A DNA stretch of 64,000 bases, taken from NCBI GenBank assembly GCA_963070105.1, contig OY718803.1, positions 4,012,507-4,076,506 on the forward strand, written 5' to 3'. The stretch is from Litomosoides sigmodontis (taxonomy: Eukaryota; Nematoda; Chromadorea; Rhabditida; Onchocercidae). Positions 34,892 through 48,051 of this stretch are shown in pieces (within the stretch, counting starts at the first letter, position 1; the number at the start of each line of letters is the position of its first letter). A model generated the notes under the pieces. The model made no database searches. It was not told where the DNA came from and saw nothing but the letters and a program-made list of their open reading frames with translations. The translations under genes were made by a program, and so were the position numbers.

Positions 34892-35029
34892 TTAGCTCGC
34901 GGGAAATGCGCCAGCCTCATTCTCCCCTTCATTTTGAAGTGTTGCAATTTCAAAACAACCATAAAGAGTGAAAGATATTGCGTTATGAGCTTGCAAGGCC
35001 TCCTGTAACATTTCAAATTGCATTGCCAT
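34892..35029 (-). CDS. Small ORF with candidate SL acceptor (hypothetical)
   Basis: A 45-codon frame starts at an ATG 5 nt after ACATTTCCAG (acceptor at 35035-35036). It reads MAMQFEMLQEALQAHNAIS...ENEAGAFPAS, then TAA. The composition is protein-like and the frame is also open upstream of the acceptor. I recognise no family. It could be a microprotein, the last exon of an unseen gene, or chance. Confidence 0.3.
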   Translation of the reverse strand: MAMQFEMLQEALQAHNAISFTLYGCFEIATLQNEGENEAGAFPAS

Positions 35030-36311
35030 GTTGACTGGAAATGTAAAAATTGAATTTACTGAAATGAACAGCAAGTTGCTTGCTTGGGCAAAATTACTTC
35101 GTTCAAAAAATTTTCTGCTTATTTTGGGGCTTTGCGCCCAGAGTTTTGTGAAGAATTTAGCCATTTAATAGACTTAAGCGAAGGAAATGTCATTTTAACA
35201 CAAAGAACAAACTTATGGCCTCTTTGTACAGAGGCATAAGTGCTACTACTTTATAATTTATCAGACAGATTTGCGGCATATTTTGATTTGAAAATTTAGC
35301 AGCGAAAAAAAAGGGCATCATAATACGATAATTTTCAATTTATTGCGCCGCTTTTTGAAAATTTTATCAAAATGAAATGTGTGGGAAAAATACAAATATG
35401 TTGCATAGGACGGTGATCCAACGTCTCATGCAATTACTTGCATTGTGCAAATTTCGGTCTATGTGTCAGTGAGAATCGAAAACGCGAAATGAATGAGCAA
35501 GTTCATTGCATCTAAATTTAAGCCTTAAAATTCGTTCTTTTTAAACAGTTTAATTTTCTCTTGGAAATAACATACGGAAAGCGATAGATTGATTAAATGC
35601 AATTGCGAAAAGTTTCATGACAATAAAGTTACCGATGAAATGAGTTTATAAATACTGAAAAACACCACTCAATTCTTCCTACAACTCACTCATTTCTCTT
35701 TTTATGCCTTCCGCTATTTAACGTCTAATTATTTCATTATATATAACACATAAGCGCTTCACATAAGAGCCTGTTTGGGTAAGCGCTGAAGTCAATCAAT
35801 TCTCTAAATCATTGTTGGACAAGCAAACATTCATAATTTGCATATTCGGAATGAGTGCATATGCTTGATGTGATTTAACCAAATCGATCGTACATTTATT
35901 TAACGGAAAAGAAATCTCATCCTAAATATAGCATAATTTGCATATACACTTTAATGTATCTGTAAGACAACTGCACCACTTCCTTCCTCATTCACTGATC
36001 GCAAGTTTCCAGTCTTCGGTTGCTGCAATTCATGTGTGATAGACGGCTATCAATTGGTAAAATTTTTTTCTAACTTTTTAACACTTTGACCTTCAGTTTT
36101 TCCCCGCCAAACACTAATGTTCTACCAGGTCATTACCGCTTTCTCATTCCCTGTCCAAGTTCATTAACAAGAAAAATTTTCCTTTCTTTTTTCTTCACTT
36201 TATTTTTATTATCTTAGCGATTCATTAGTGCTTATCATCTACCCCTAGTCAGGAAGAACGTTTAAACCAAATGTCCCAGTAACTTTTACTGCGTTATTCC
36301 TTTAATTTAAA

Positions 36312-36542
36312 TTATAAGGAAGTGGGTGTATGGTGCCATCTCAAGGATGATAGATTGATTACATTAGAGAAACCAATTATTTTCATTTGCGTTGTGGTTG
36401 GAAGAAAATTAAATAAATTGGAACTACCAACCACCGCTGACTGTACACTGTCTTGCACATCGTTAATTGAACTCTCAATGTAATTGAGGTTGTTGCATGG
36501 AAGTGATGCAAGGAAAAAGGAAATTTTAATAACTAAAATCAT
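36312..36542 (-). CDS. Possible first exon of a secreted peptide (hypothetical)
   Basis: From ATG 36542 the frame begins with a hydrophobic stretch (MILVIKISFFLASLP) that could be a signal peptide, followed by a polar segment (NYIESSINDVQDSVQSAVVG). A possible donor, GTTG|GTAGTT, follows. No downstream exon or family was recognised. Confidence 0.2.
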   Translation of the reverse strand: MILVIKISFFLASLPCNNLNYIESSINDVQDSVQSAVVGSSNLFNFLPTTTQMKIIGFSNVINLSSLRWHHTPTSL

Positions 36543-36934
36543 CACTAAATTCTAAACTCACATGTGGAGATAGTGTTAGCAAGTTCAAGTTAGTATTTTT
36601 GATATTGATAAATTAGTTCATAAGGATTTTTGAAACGTTCTCCCTATCGAATCTTGCTGTCATTACTATAACTTCCCGATGTTTAATGAGGATTGGATGA
36701 AGCTTATTGAAATGTAAAAAAGTTTAATGAGGAATCGAGCACTGATCTGATAAATTTGCGAATCGTGGATTTTAATGATGTTTATTTCGAAAGAGATAAC
36801 TACTTTTTCCTCTTCTGGAGCTATTTTGTTCTTTAATATTAATGAAATCAGTACATTATGCAAATTTTCAGCTTCATTCTAGTGGAGTTGTAAAAAGACT
36901 TCTGTTTGTATGAAAGAACATTCAGAAAAAGTAA

Positions 36935-39900
36935 ATGGATAAGTTTGACTTCCGATCAGGTGAATTTTGTCGTCTGGTTTTTTTAGACTAAAAAGTTAAA
37001 TGAATATTTGAGAGTTTAGTGAAGCCAAATAAAATCCCTGTTGCCCATTGAATAAAAAAAAAAACTGTATCGTTGTGTCTAATCTGACAGGGAGTAATTT
37101 TGATTTAAATTGTCAAGTGTAATTTAAATTTGAAGGCATCGTGATATTGTCTTGTTTAACTTTGACTTAAGTGGCTACTTGGAAAACTGGTCAAGTAGAG
37201 CCGCAGCCAGGGCCTAGTGGCATACGTAGACGTCACGCAGTTGCGATCGATGATTGCGCGGAACCACTGAATGTGCGGTACTTAACAGTGCTTGACAAAG
37301 AGCAAATCGATTGTTTGACAATAGAGGAGCGGAAAGTTCTTCATAGCGCATGTCAGGTGAGGTGTTTGGGATAAAATTTTAAGAGTAGACATATTTTATT
37401 AATTTAAAATTTTTCAACTTTCAGGTAGTACCAACAGTAGATCCAACACACGTCTACGATTTAATCACAAACAAATCTATTTGCAGCGTAGAAAGCATCG
37501 TCGAGCGTTAGTTTTCAGTGCTTTTTGAGTGTTTTTTAAATTGAGACTTAATTACCTGACTTTGCGCATTTGAATTTGAGGCATTGTCAAAAGGTGAAGA
37601 AGTGTGTGTTAGGAAGATTCAATGCGAAGTGAACTCTTTCATTCACCAAAGTAATAAAACATGGGATCTCTGGCGATGAAAGTTGATCGTATTCAGATCT
37701 TTTCGGATTTGGCTATCCCACAATGAAGCAACGCATACGTCGTGAGTGCATGGAGTTACGTCGCAAGGCTTATCTTTGTGAAGATGGACGGGAATTTGAT
37801 TTTGCTAAATTTCTTACAATATATCCAAATCCGGAAATATTTTTTGACGAAAAACGCAAAACGGACGAAACTTACATGAAGCATGCTTTGGTTTGTTAAA
37901 CTTCTGAGCATTAGCTAGAGTATGATATGCAGTTTGCAGGAGATGATTGAAAGGATTCTTTTTTTTTTTTAAATGATTCTTTGTTCTCAATACTCCGTTA
38001 GGTGGTCGTTCGTTTTTTTTTTGTTTTTAATAAACAACACCAAGTTTCTTTATTTGTTTCGGTGTGACCAACTTCGCTACTTCTCTGTCATTTTTAGGCG
38101 TTTTTGTCGAGAAAATTCGAGCAATATGATGTGACATTTATAAAAAAACTTTTCCTCAGAAGCAACAGACAACTGCTGCCTGCATATAGAATCCTAAAGG
38201 GACACGCTGAAGCATTTGCAAAAAGTTTGATTTATTTTAAAGCACTGAATTTGTTGGTCGCTTGAAATTCAGCTCACATTTTTTGCCAATATTTATGTTA
38301 CGCTTTCTTTACTCAAATTTTCACGTCACAGGCAATTGATAGGATAAGCCACTCTGTTCCACGACGAACTAAACTAGAAACTAACAAAAGAACAAGCGAA
38401 CTCTTTTCTATTCCATTGCAACGCAATTATTTTCAATTATCTTATCGGCGTGATACTGATCGGTCTGTCAAGTTTAATGCACTTCGGAGCGGTGAGCTTC
38501 AATTGTCAAAGCAAGTTTATTCGAACCTGAAATTTGGCTGTCGGCAACAGGGAAATGTCGTTTCCGCAAATGTTTGGCTGCAATGATTCTTTCTCTTCTT
38601 CCAAGCTGCTACTGTTACCTTTGAACTGAACAATCTGCACAGCAACACTGACGTACATGCGTGACTTGTCAAGCGCCGAACATATGCCACTTCTTAGTGT
38701 TACATGCGAACATAGTGTTTTCCTAAGTGTAAAGTTAAGCCTTCTAGCATCTTCCTTAGCGTAACATATTTGCGGAACGCCTTGACCGCTAACTAACACT
38801 GTTGCATTGGTACACATTTTACAATTTCTACTTAGGAAGTTCTTATCAAAAATTTTCAACTTCAAATATGCCACGACATCAAATTTCAGGTAAAAATGCT
38901 CCTCATTTCGTCACAAGATCTCATATTAAAGTGAAATTTAGACGACTATCTGAAAGGAAAATACCTGATTATCCGGATTCACTAGATGAATTGTTTTTCC
39001 GGGAAGCACAATTCTGCTTATTTGAAGACGAAATATTAGGTTATCGCTTTGCTTTTTATTTTAAAGTTTGAATTTTGAGAAGTGTTTGGGTTACATCGTG
39101 CTTTCCATGTTCTGAATTTTGAATTCCTTACATTTTATGCATTGTAATTTGCTTAATTTATAAACTAATTTTGGACTTGCTGGTGATTGAGATATCCAAC
39201 TTTCAGTCTCAGCAGCTTATTTTCATCTTTGAAACCAGTGCAGTTGGTCGACTCGGTTGAACGTGCAACATGAAGATTGTCTTTGATTTTGGCTTTCTAT
39301 TTAAATGCGTATTTTCGTGACACAAATTGCAGACTATAAGGTAAACCGTGATGTAAGACGGAAAGAAGCGCTGGAGCTCGCGGAACGGAATGGCTTACTA
39401 AAAAGTTGCATTATTTGTTGTGAGGATTGCTATTTGGAAGAAGATATGATGAAATGTAGCAAGATGTTTCATGAATTTTGCAAGAATTGTGTAAAACAAC
39501 ATACGGAAGCTCAGATTGGCGATGGTTCGTTTTCATTTTTGTTTACGGAAACAAAGGCGGAAACAGAGAGCGGAAAGTTACAAAGGACCAATCCACTCCT
39601 GCTTGTTTAAATCCTTCACACTTTCTCATCTTCACTTTTCAATACCAATCCCTTGAACGTGTTCAATTTTACACGAAGGCAATCAACACTGCTATAAGAT
39701 AAGGTCTGCAATCGCTTTATGTAAAACAAGGCGATAGCTTTGCAATATGACAGTATCCCCTATCACAGTAGCATTTTAATAAAAGAGGAAGGAGTTTAAA
39801 AGTAATATTCAGGCATGAAGAGGATTGCTTGCATGGATCCATCCTGTACAGATGGCTACTTCGAGACCGCGTCCATTAGAAATATTATCTCACCGTCTTT

Positions 39901-41138
39901 ATTTCGCATATTTGTTCTGCACTGTTTAAGAGTAAGTAATACAATCGCTTAGAAATTGTTGCTATGCGTTGACCACATAACTAACCATTACATCCTTTCC
40001 GCAATAATTTTTGCCATCTGAATTTCGGTGCAAAAAGATAGCACCATTTGTCATCTGTTGCCTGAGTTCTTTGAAAGTTCTTGTAACTTGAGAGGTTGGG
40101 GATGGTGAGGCGAAGTTGTTCAACAGATCGAGTTGTCAAGCTGTAGGAAGTAAGAAACGATGCCAATATTGTGGGAGCAGTTATTTTGAACATTGCACAC
40201 TTATCGAATATCCTTCAGGATGAAATTGTTAGCTCAAAAGTTGGAAATATCGAATTCTGTCCATTTTGCGATTTTCCGGCAAGTCTTAATAGTTGCGACG
40301 ATCAAGTTGTTGTCTGCCTGAACGCTGTTTGTCAGAAAGAATCATGCAGGTTTGTGGTATAAACTTTTGTTCTTACAATCGAATCTCATTCTTTTCAAAA
40401 ATTTTCAGGAAATGTCGAAAAGAGTCGCACATTCCGTTGCGATGTGAAGAAGTTGAAGAAGACATTGATTTTGAAACCAAAAAGCGTAAATTTATTGAGG
40501 AACGCATGTCAGAAGCAGTAATTCGCAAATGTCCAAATTGCAATAAAAAGTAATTCCCGCACGCAGTCATATTTCGAGTTGTGTGAGAGCGAAATTTGAG
40601 ACTTGTCAGTTGAAATTATGAGTCAGTTTCAACCAGAACAGTACTAAATAGGATACTGCAACAGACTTGCCCAACTTATTTTTGACCCAATGATCAAAAA
40701 TATTTTTTTGCCTTCCCTACTCTAATTTTTTGCAGAATTACGAAAGAAACAGGATGCAATAAAATGACCTGTCCTTGTGGTACTTTCTTTTGTTATGTTT
40801 GCAATATGGCACTTCCGAGAGAAAATCCTTATCAGCACTTCTCCAAGTACATTTCAATCCTTTTTAATTAATCTTGGTATTTGAGACTAAAAATGAGGTA
40901 TAACATTTTAAATTTTAAATTGGCGAAGAAAGGACAAGCAGTAAATTTCAGCTCTAGAGGCCACTGTCACCAAGACACGCCACTTGAGCAACTCCATGAA
41001 ATGGCCGCGAAACGTGCTGGCTTGGAAGCTTTACGTTTGTTCAACGAGCGCAATCCTCAATCGATTGGTGTGAAAGCACCAAACATCAATAAATTAGCTG
41101 GAATAAAGAAGACGAAACGATCAACAGATGAAATGTGA
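36935..41138 (+). CDS. RNF216: RNF216/TRIAD3-like RBR E3 ubiquitin ligase
   Basis: Thirteen exons: 36935-36959, 37172-37356, 37425-37506, 37697-37890, 38098-38256, 38332-38491, 38890-39039, 39333-39524, 39813-39931, 40219-40349, 40409-40549, 40736-40846, 40952-41138; 611 aa (human 866). The RBR module is in order: RING1 (SCIICCEDC...CSKMFHEFCKNCVKQ), in-between-RING (CPFCDF...CLNAVCQKESCRKC), RING2 (RKCPNCNKK...GCNKMTCPCGTFFCYVC). The catalytic Cys expected in RING2 (MTC) is kept. The upstream helix REFDFAKFLTIYPNPEIFFDEKRKTDETYMKHAL also matches RNF216. RBR ligases carry ubiquitin on this Cys. Exon 1 is short (8 codons) and sits 9 nt after ACATTCAG; it and the exon 5 donor (TTG|GTCGCT) are the least certain parts. 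Confidence 0.9.
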
Positions 41139-42969
41139 CGTCGATTTGTTGTTTGTCGCAAAGACGACGGTGCAGCGCTTTCGGGGGGATAAAGCTGGGA
41201 TTTTCTTTAGTATGGCGGTGACCTTCTCACTACCCCTCATGTCAAGGATGTGCTGTTTTGAGGAAAATATTGATATGTCGGGAACTATCTCGAGAATTAC
41301 CTCGATCTTTGCTGATTCTCCACATCTTATTAATTTCTTAATTTAGAGTTACAGTGATTACTGCTAGCATCATTCTATGATTAAATAACGCGAACAATTC
41401 TTAATATGATGTTATTGATAGATCTTGCTGTGTTAGTTTAATCTAAATAGATTTGTGAATGCCTTGACTTAATATGCTAAATGATTTTATTTTTGCTTTT
41501 TCGGTTAATTTTAGACTTTGCTTTGTTGTAGTGCCATTTTATTTCGGCTATTTCTTTCTATGAAATCTATATTTTGTTAGCCTTGCTTGAGACCTCGGAT
41601 AGTGACGAAAAGATGTAACACTTCTACTCAAATATTTTTCACTTCTTTTTATCTGAATTTTTTTTAATATATCAACATGAAATCACAATGTTTTTGCTTA
41701 TTTTTTTTATTGATTTGACTGGTGGACGCGGCAGTGATTCACCAGTGTTTCGGAAATCGTACGGATAAGAAAAAATTTCTCACTTCATTAACCGAATGTT
41801 TACAGTTTAAAAGTGAAAAATCATTGTTTTGCCGTGTTTGAAAACTGGATGCTATTGTAATTGTACTATGTCACTTCCTCATTTGCGTTGAATAATTATC
41901 ACTTCCTCTTTCTTTTTTCACAATTATAAACCTGGACAAATTTCACACCTCTTCTTCATTTTAAAACTTTTTTTAAATGAAAAGGTCACTGGCGAAAGTT
42001 GGTAGTTGACAACTTATTGCGATTGGAAGCAGCCACAGCACATCTCTCTTCCCGAATCCTATCGGAGAAATGGGAGAGCTAAGGTTCGAATGAAATTCTT
42101 CTGGATTTGCACGAATGTGTAGAGTTCTTCTGGCGTCACTGATAGCATAAAGCATGTAGGGAAGGAAATATGGGCAGAGTTAGTGGTGAAAATTAGTGAC
42201 ATTGACCTAAGTGTTTTGATCTTTCCAAATCTAATTTTTAAACGGCTAAATTCAACTTACGAATGGGAAGCTGCGGAATGCTTACATTAGCAATTATTAA
42301 ATTAGGTAGTACTTTTCCATTAATGCAGATTGTTAGGAAAAGATCATTGATGGTAATTATTACCTTGTGGTTTTAGGCATTGATAAATTGGTGGGATTTA
42401 GAAATACTCATTGTTATCAGTCTAATTCATCAAATGGTATCATCGGAACTGATAACAGTATTTGAACAAGTAGTAAACGAATATTTTACGATGAAACATA
42501 CTATAATTTTGCTCAACGTTAAGAGAGGAAGAGAGGAAGAGAGAGAGAGAGAGAGAGAGAGAGGGTGAGAAAGGAAAATGATGAGGACATTCCTCCAGCA
42601 CTTCCTACTGCTTCTCGTTGCATCGATCGGTTTTTTTCCCAAATATTAATTAAAAAAGACTTTCTAACAATTTTGTTGGCCAATGATAAATTAAACTTGG
42701 ATAACTGATAAGTTTTAGATTACAATCATTTATTGGTAGCTTACATTTGACTTTTTGCTGAATGGACCAGGAGGAGTGAGAACTAAATTCAAAGATATGT
42801 TTGGCAAGCGCCACTTTCGTAAAAGCCTTGGTGATGATAGCGGAAATTTTTCCGATAATAAAAGTTTTGAAAATTATAAGCTCTTTGTTTTGCTAAATGC
42901 TTAATTTCAGAAATCTTTCTCGTAGGTGTAGCGGAAAAAGTCAAAACGAAGGCAGGTTTCCGGAATGCG
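41139..42969. other. Intergenic region, RNF216-like / lipase
   Basis: No gene was recognised in about 1.8 kb. It contains a GA-rich microsatellite. TTAATTTCAG at 42901-42910 is a candidate SL acceptor for the lipase. Confidence 0.6.
42522..42563. repeat. GA-rich microsatellite
   Basis: AGAGAGGA units grade into an uninterrupted (GA)n run. Confidence 0.9.
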
Positions 42970-44516
42970 ATGTTGTATTCCAGTTTGCTGACAGTCTTTC
43001 TTCTATCACTACTACGACTACAGTCCATCATTACCATACAGCAATATGATCCTAACTTTGCTCGTTTTGCATTTGAACATGCAGCTGCAGCTTATTCAAA
43101 AAATCCATTAAAATGTTTGGAAAAATATTATGGTACTAGCATTCTGAGACAGGGCAACGTGTCGTGTGACCATTTCCACGATGAGGTAGAAAGAGTTTCA
43201 TCTCAATGTTTCTTCAGTTTTTAAAATTTTTCTTTCAATCATTGATCACTCTTGCTTGCGCAATTTTTGATGCGCTCGTATTTGAAATGTGCGTGAAATG
43301 TGTTCAGAGATCAGAATATAATTTCAGTGTCTGTATTACATATCACAGTCTCCTACGCATATCATTGTCGCGTTCGGTGGTACGCATTCCAAATTTCAAC
43401 TTACCGCTGAAATTTTGGCAGGCATGGCGGAACCAAAAGCAAAGTTCACTGCAGGCGGTTCGGTGCAACATTATTTCAATACAGCGTTCAAATCTGTTTG
43501 GAAGGATATGAGGCGTACGTTGAAAAAAATACTGGTAGTAAGTGTATTACTTCATTCTAACTTATCCTAAAATCCAGAATTTTTTGAATTTCAACTAGCA
43601 AAAAGCGCAATACGACCGACAGTGAATCAAATGTATATTCATAATGTTCTGTAGGCAAATAACACTCGGTCGATCATATTCACTGGACATTCACTTGGCG
43701 GCTCACTTGCATCTTTAGCGAGCACTTATTTCGCATATCTTTATGCGGATGCACAGCCTAGCTTAGACACTCGTCTTATAACATTTGGTGAGCCTAGAAC
43801 AGGTGATCGAGACTATGCATTTGCTCATGATGCGTTGGTACCCGTCAGTTTCCGTATCGTGCACAAGGGTGATCCGGTAAGCAACGGTTTAATTTATATT
43901 TCACGTCTTACGGCCTAAAATTCCCGTTTTTCTATTTATGTACATTTACAAGTGTGGCATAGGGAAGAAAGTATGTCCTAGACAAGTTGAATCAATAAAA
44001 ACAATTAAGAATAGTTGAAATTGAAAAAGTCTGCACTTCTCTTTTTGAAATTTGAAGAACCAGAAAATCCCCGAGGAACTCAGCAAACAGTTTCAGGTAC
44101 CCCATCTTCCAAGTTGTTTAATCAACCTACGAACGTTTGCATGCAGTTCACAATTCAGCTTTGGACCATATCATCACGGAACTGAAACTTGGTATCCGGA
44201 AAATATGACTGAAACTTCACCGTACAAGCTTTGTTTTGGTCAACCGAGAAATGAAGATCAGGCATGCAGGTCCGTTCTTCATTTTGAATACAGGGCAAAA
44301 ACATATTCCAAATTTTCACAACAAATTTCGTTTTGCAGTAATGGTTACTACCCTTATTACGCTATTCATGATCACTTATTCTATTTTGGCGAACATGTCA
44401 GTAATTACGGTATATCCGGATGCAAGACAAGCAGACAGAACCCAGTGAATGATGGAGCAGTTCAATTAATTAAAAAAAATATGCTTCCGAAAAAAGTTAG
44501 AATAAACATACCATAA
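42970..44516 (+). CDS. Secreted class 3 (fungal-type) lipase
   Basis: Five exons: 42970-43185, 43328-43537, 43655-43876, 44097-44269, 44339-44516; 332 aa. Residues 1 to about 22 (MLYSSLLTVFLLSLLRLQSI) form a signal peptide. The nucleophile elbow is IIFTGHSLGGSLASLAS, FGEPRTGD follows, the Asp region is VHKGDPVPHLP, and a late HDHLFYFG supplies the His, so the Ser-Asp-His triad appears complete. The usual F-R-G-T oxyanion motif reads FGGT. Even Cys placement (CLEKY, NVSC, QACR, GCK) fits disulphides of a secreted enzyme. Likely substrate: acylglycerols; nematodes carry many paralogues. A short out-of-frame ATG at 42965 precedes the chosen start, which is preferred because it opens the signal peptide. 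Confidence 0.93.
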
Positions 44517-44807
44517 CCTTACGCTATAACTGCTCCTCTTTTTGCGCGCATGAAGGACAGGAGAAAGTAGCAATAGTAACAGCTGAATATCGTCACTGCT
44601 GATGACGTAAAACCTACAGAAATTTTTTCAGCCATATCACTTTCTCTTTGGTGTTGCATATCAGACAGCACACAACCCATCCATTCAATCCTTCACTTTT
44701 CACTTTGATTTATTCATTAAATGATGAATGCATCTAATTGAAAATCAAGCAAATAAATGACATTTTCAATTATAACAAAAGCAAAATAATGAAATAAAAC
44801 AACAAAA

Positions 44808-46113
44808 TTAAATGGCAGTGCGTCTGGTAGAGTGGTATAATGGTACCAATTCACGCATTACTGGTGAAATTAATCCATCATGCGATTTGCTTGTGTCGTC
44901 GATTAAGTAGTACGTTGACACCAATGCCAGGAGGAAAGAAAATAACAGCAATGATGTCGATCCTAACGATAAATAGAAAGCAGAACCAATTTCTTGCTAA
45001 AAATAGATCATTCTGAAACTTCCTCAGTCTTGTGGAACTGAAGTTCGAGGCGATAAAAAATTCAACTGCATACAGATAAATAGAAAAGAACTACTTGCGG
45101 AAAATACATTAATTAAAATAAGTAATTTTCTTCCAGCAATGTAAGCAGCCTAAACCAAAGCAGTCTAATAGCAACTGACCTCATAGGTGCCAACAAGTCC
45201 ATGGACAAATCGACTATCAACTCGATGTGCAGCAAAGAAAAATATCGCATTTGCGACAATCGAAAAAAATACTGCAATAATAGGCATATTCTTTTTTCAA
45301 ATTTTTTTCAATTACGATTATTCTTCAATTCTAACACATGTACTGTGTTCTACACTAGCCTTTCACGTAGTGATACGTTTATAATGATAGAGTTTCAAAG
45401 AACCTCCTGTCCAATCGTACTCAATGATTAAAGAACTAATTTGAAAAAAAGACAGTAAAATAACAAACAAGCGATGAAGATAAGAACGGTGAAGAAGACG
45501 GCAACAGGATTGCTACACGGCGCGCAGATGCCGAACAAAAGTGCCAGTCCACTGACTGCAAAGACCACGGCAAAACATATCAACGCAGCCTTTTGCCAAC
45601 CTGTAGCAGCACTACGAGTATAAAGTTATATTATTCTACAATATTGAACTGTTTTCATTCTACATTTCAATCAATGAAGGTACCAAAGAATTGGTGGTAT
45701 TCGGCTTCACCGGCAGCACTATTCTGATTCATGTCTATTAAATTCTCATCAATTATCTCCCGAGCGTTGTGGTCAAATTTGTAAGAGCAGAAGAGGGAAG
45801 TGTGTTGCACTTCCTCACTACTTACTCTATGTAAATGGTAACGTGGACGGGTACAGTCTTGCCATAAACCATGCTACAAATACATCCATATCGTTAATGA
45901 TAAGTGAAGAGATTGAAAAGAAGAGAAGAAATAAGAAAAGCCAAATACGACGACAAAGGCTTTTACATGATGTTGTGCACGGAACTCGCGTATATCAACC
46001 ACTTGCCATGAAGGGGAGAGAACGGAAATGACGGAAGTACCAAATGCAATAAGAAGTAGAATCACAGAACTAATCAGCACTGCTTTCTGTGCTCGACGTC
46101 CACCATTACTCAT
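44808..46113 (-). CDS. Clc-like (claudin-related) four-transmembrane protein
   Basis: Five exons: 46113-45967, 45873-45684, 45600-45469, 45271-45180, 44996-44808; 249 aa. There are four hydrophobic segments: exon 1 (AVLISSVILLLIAFGTSVISVL), exon 3 (LICFAVVFAVSGLALLFGI, then VAVFFTVLIFIALFFSIV across the next junction) and exon 5 (LLLFSFLLALVSTYYL). The first extracellular loop has PSWQVVD, HGLWQDC and a second Cys (FCSY), the W-GLW-C-C pattern of claudin-type proteins; EGWQKA-like GWQKAAL starts the second membrane segment. This matches the nematode Clc-like family. Likely role: cell-surface or junction protein. The ATG is 4 nt after ACTTTAG, a candidate SL site. It is convergent with the lipase, 291 bp between stops. 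Confidence 0.88.
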
Positions 46114-48051
46114 ATTTCTAAAGTCGTTAAAACTATAAACAATAACTTTTTAACTCTAATATTTACACAACAGATTTTTCATAATTAGCTATTCACCGCA
46201 CAGCCGCAGCGTTTGAGGAGATATACAAATGTTTCTAAAAAGATCTTTGAAATGTAGTTTGGATGAAAGATGTTGTCAGTGCAGTAACAACTGAAATGAA
46301 ATAGCTTACTGACAAACAGCGCTAGCCAATATTATAAAATACGCATTTGCCTTGAGAAATTTCTCTGACCAAATAAATAGAAGAGAATAATAGCCGACTA
46401 AAAGGCAACATTTACCTGGGGAAAAATATGTCAAAGAATAACTTGAATTCGGTTTCAATATCCTCTAAAAGTCCGTTTTTGACCAGTTGCAAATTGTTAT
46501 CCAACCATCACACTTCTCCCTCACTCAGCGCAATGCCTCTATTTGATTGAATAGCCTGAAACGATATCGATTTATTTTAATTATACCACTTTCTTCCTTA
46601 AACGGCCAGTCACGTAACTATCGCTACTGCCAGCGGATAGTCAGCATTCCTGACATTACTTATGCAAAATAATTGAACGATAAATTTCACAGCGAAAAAT
46701 CTTCATCGATGTAATAAATGAGTTTTCGTGCAGTTTGAAGAGAATGTAATGCAGCAGAGATTGCTGATTAGAGTTCGAAGAAAACGGGTCGCATGCACAT
46801 CGTGCATGTGTGACAGATAAACACACACACACACACACATGAATACACATCTACAGAGAACTGCGTTGTTAGTGCACGAAGGAGGATTTCGAATGTGCGG
46901 AAGAGATGAAAGGACGGAGGAAGAAATAGGTAAACAAAAGGCAGGCATATCTAACTATCTGAAAGGCATGGATAAACCTATAGAATGACGTACTTACCCA
47001 GAACCTTGTGGTACACATTGCTGACTGCTCTTTGGGTGTGTTTGCAAATGAAAACGCGCCATCGAATTTTCGAAATTTCTAAATCATAAAATAAATGTTG
47101 GAGTCATTTGTAAGTGTAAATTGGTGGTAAAATACTTGTAGATAAATGAGTGGTACAAAATCCTACTGTGCTGTTGGAGAGAAGAGGAGAAAAGCTATAA
47201 GTGAGCATTTCCAACTGTACTCCAAACAGTACAGTACTGAGGGATAAGTGAAGGAAGATAGGTAAGAAGTAATGATACCATTGCTGGTAGTTGGCCTGTC
47301 GCTCGAGGAATAATCAGTCCATCAGTGAATGCATTGAGTGGAAGTTAGTGATGCTCGAGAAGCACTCTGAAAGTACGCCGACAGGTTGAATAATTAATAA
47401 AGGTGTGAAATGTTCCAGTAAGTTACAGTGACAGTCCCTCTCCCTTTTAATTAATTATTTCAGTGTACGATGTCTCTTCTCGAATTCACATTAACTTACA
47501 GCGCATTGGGCGGTTGCTTGCAAGGAGAGTGGGTACTTGCGCCTTTAATCATAAGACTTGTTGCGCCCTTTTAATTTGATCTAAGCGGTACGTAGGAAAG
47601 ATCTACCAGTAACAGTGACGTAGATGGCCGGCAGAACACGGTGTAAGACGTAACTAAGTATGTGTGGGAGGAAGAGTGAAAGAGAGGAGAAGACCCGTAT
47701 GAAACGGTCACTTACCGAAAGGCTGAGAAGTTGCAATGAGATGGAGTGAATGGACTGAGCGCCGTTCATGTGAGGCGGAGAGACATGGCGCAGACACGGA
47801 TAGATATTATTTCATAGACTTTGGTGGCGAGGAGCGGTGCTCGTTCGTGCGTGCTTCCTCTTTACTTGCTTACCACTTCCTCCATTCTTCTGGAGACGGC
47901 TAAGGTAGGAGTAGGTGTACTGGTTACTTTGAGAGGTCAAGTCAGGCAAGTCGTGTTCAACGTATCTTGGTTGAAGTCAGGAGCACCAGGTCGGTTATCA
48001 TTGCACTTAGGATCTATTGTTAGATGAATATTGCAGGTGACAGGGGGAATA
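46114..48051. promoter_or_regulatory. Head-to-head intergenic region, Clc-like / SLC25A10
   Basis: About 1.9 kb of non-coding sequence between divergent start codons. It contains a (CA)9 run at 46821-46838. ATATTGCAG ending 48036 is a candidate SL acceptor 15 nt before the carrier ATG. Confidence 0.5.
46821..46838. repeat. (AC)9 microsatellite
   Basis: Uninterrupted AC dinucleotides. Confidence 0.9.

Larger units (their letters stand above)
34373..36934. other. Gene-poor region between UPRT and RNF216-like
   Basis: AT-rich, with two weak minus-strand small-protein candidates listed separately. No other recognisable feature. The start codons of UPRT and R​NF216 face away from each other, so both promoters should lie here. 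Confidence 0.5.

Noticed and set aside
42965..42991. Upstream ATG 5 nt before the lipase start
   Set aside because: It opens a short out-of-frame peptide. The next ATG begins a clear signal peptide in the lipase frame.
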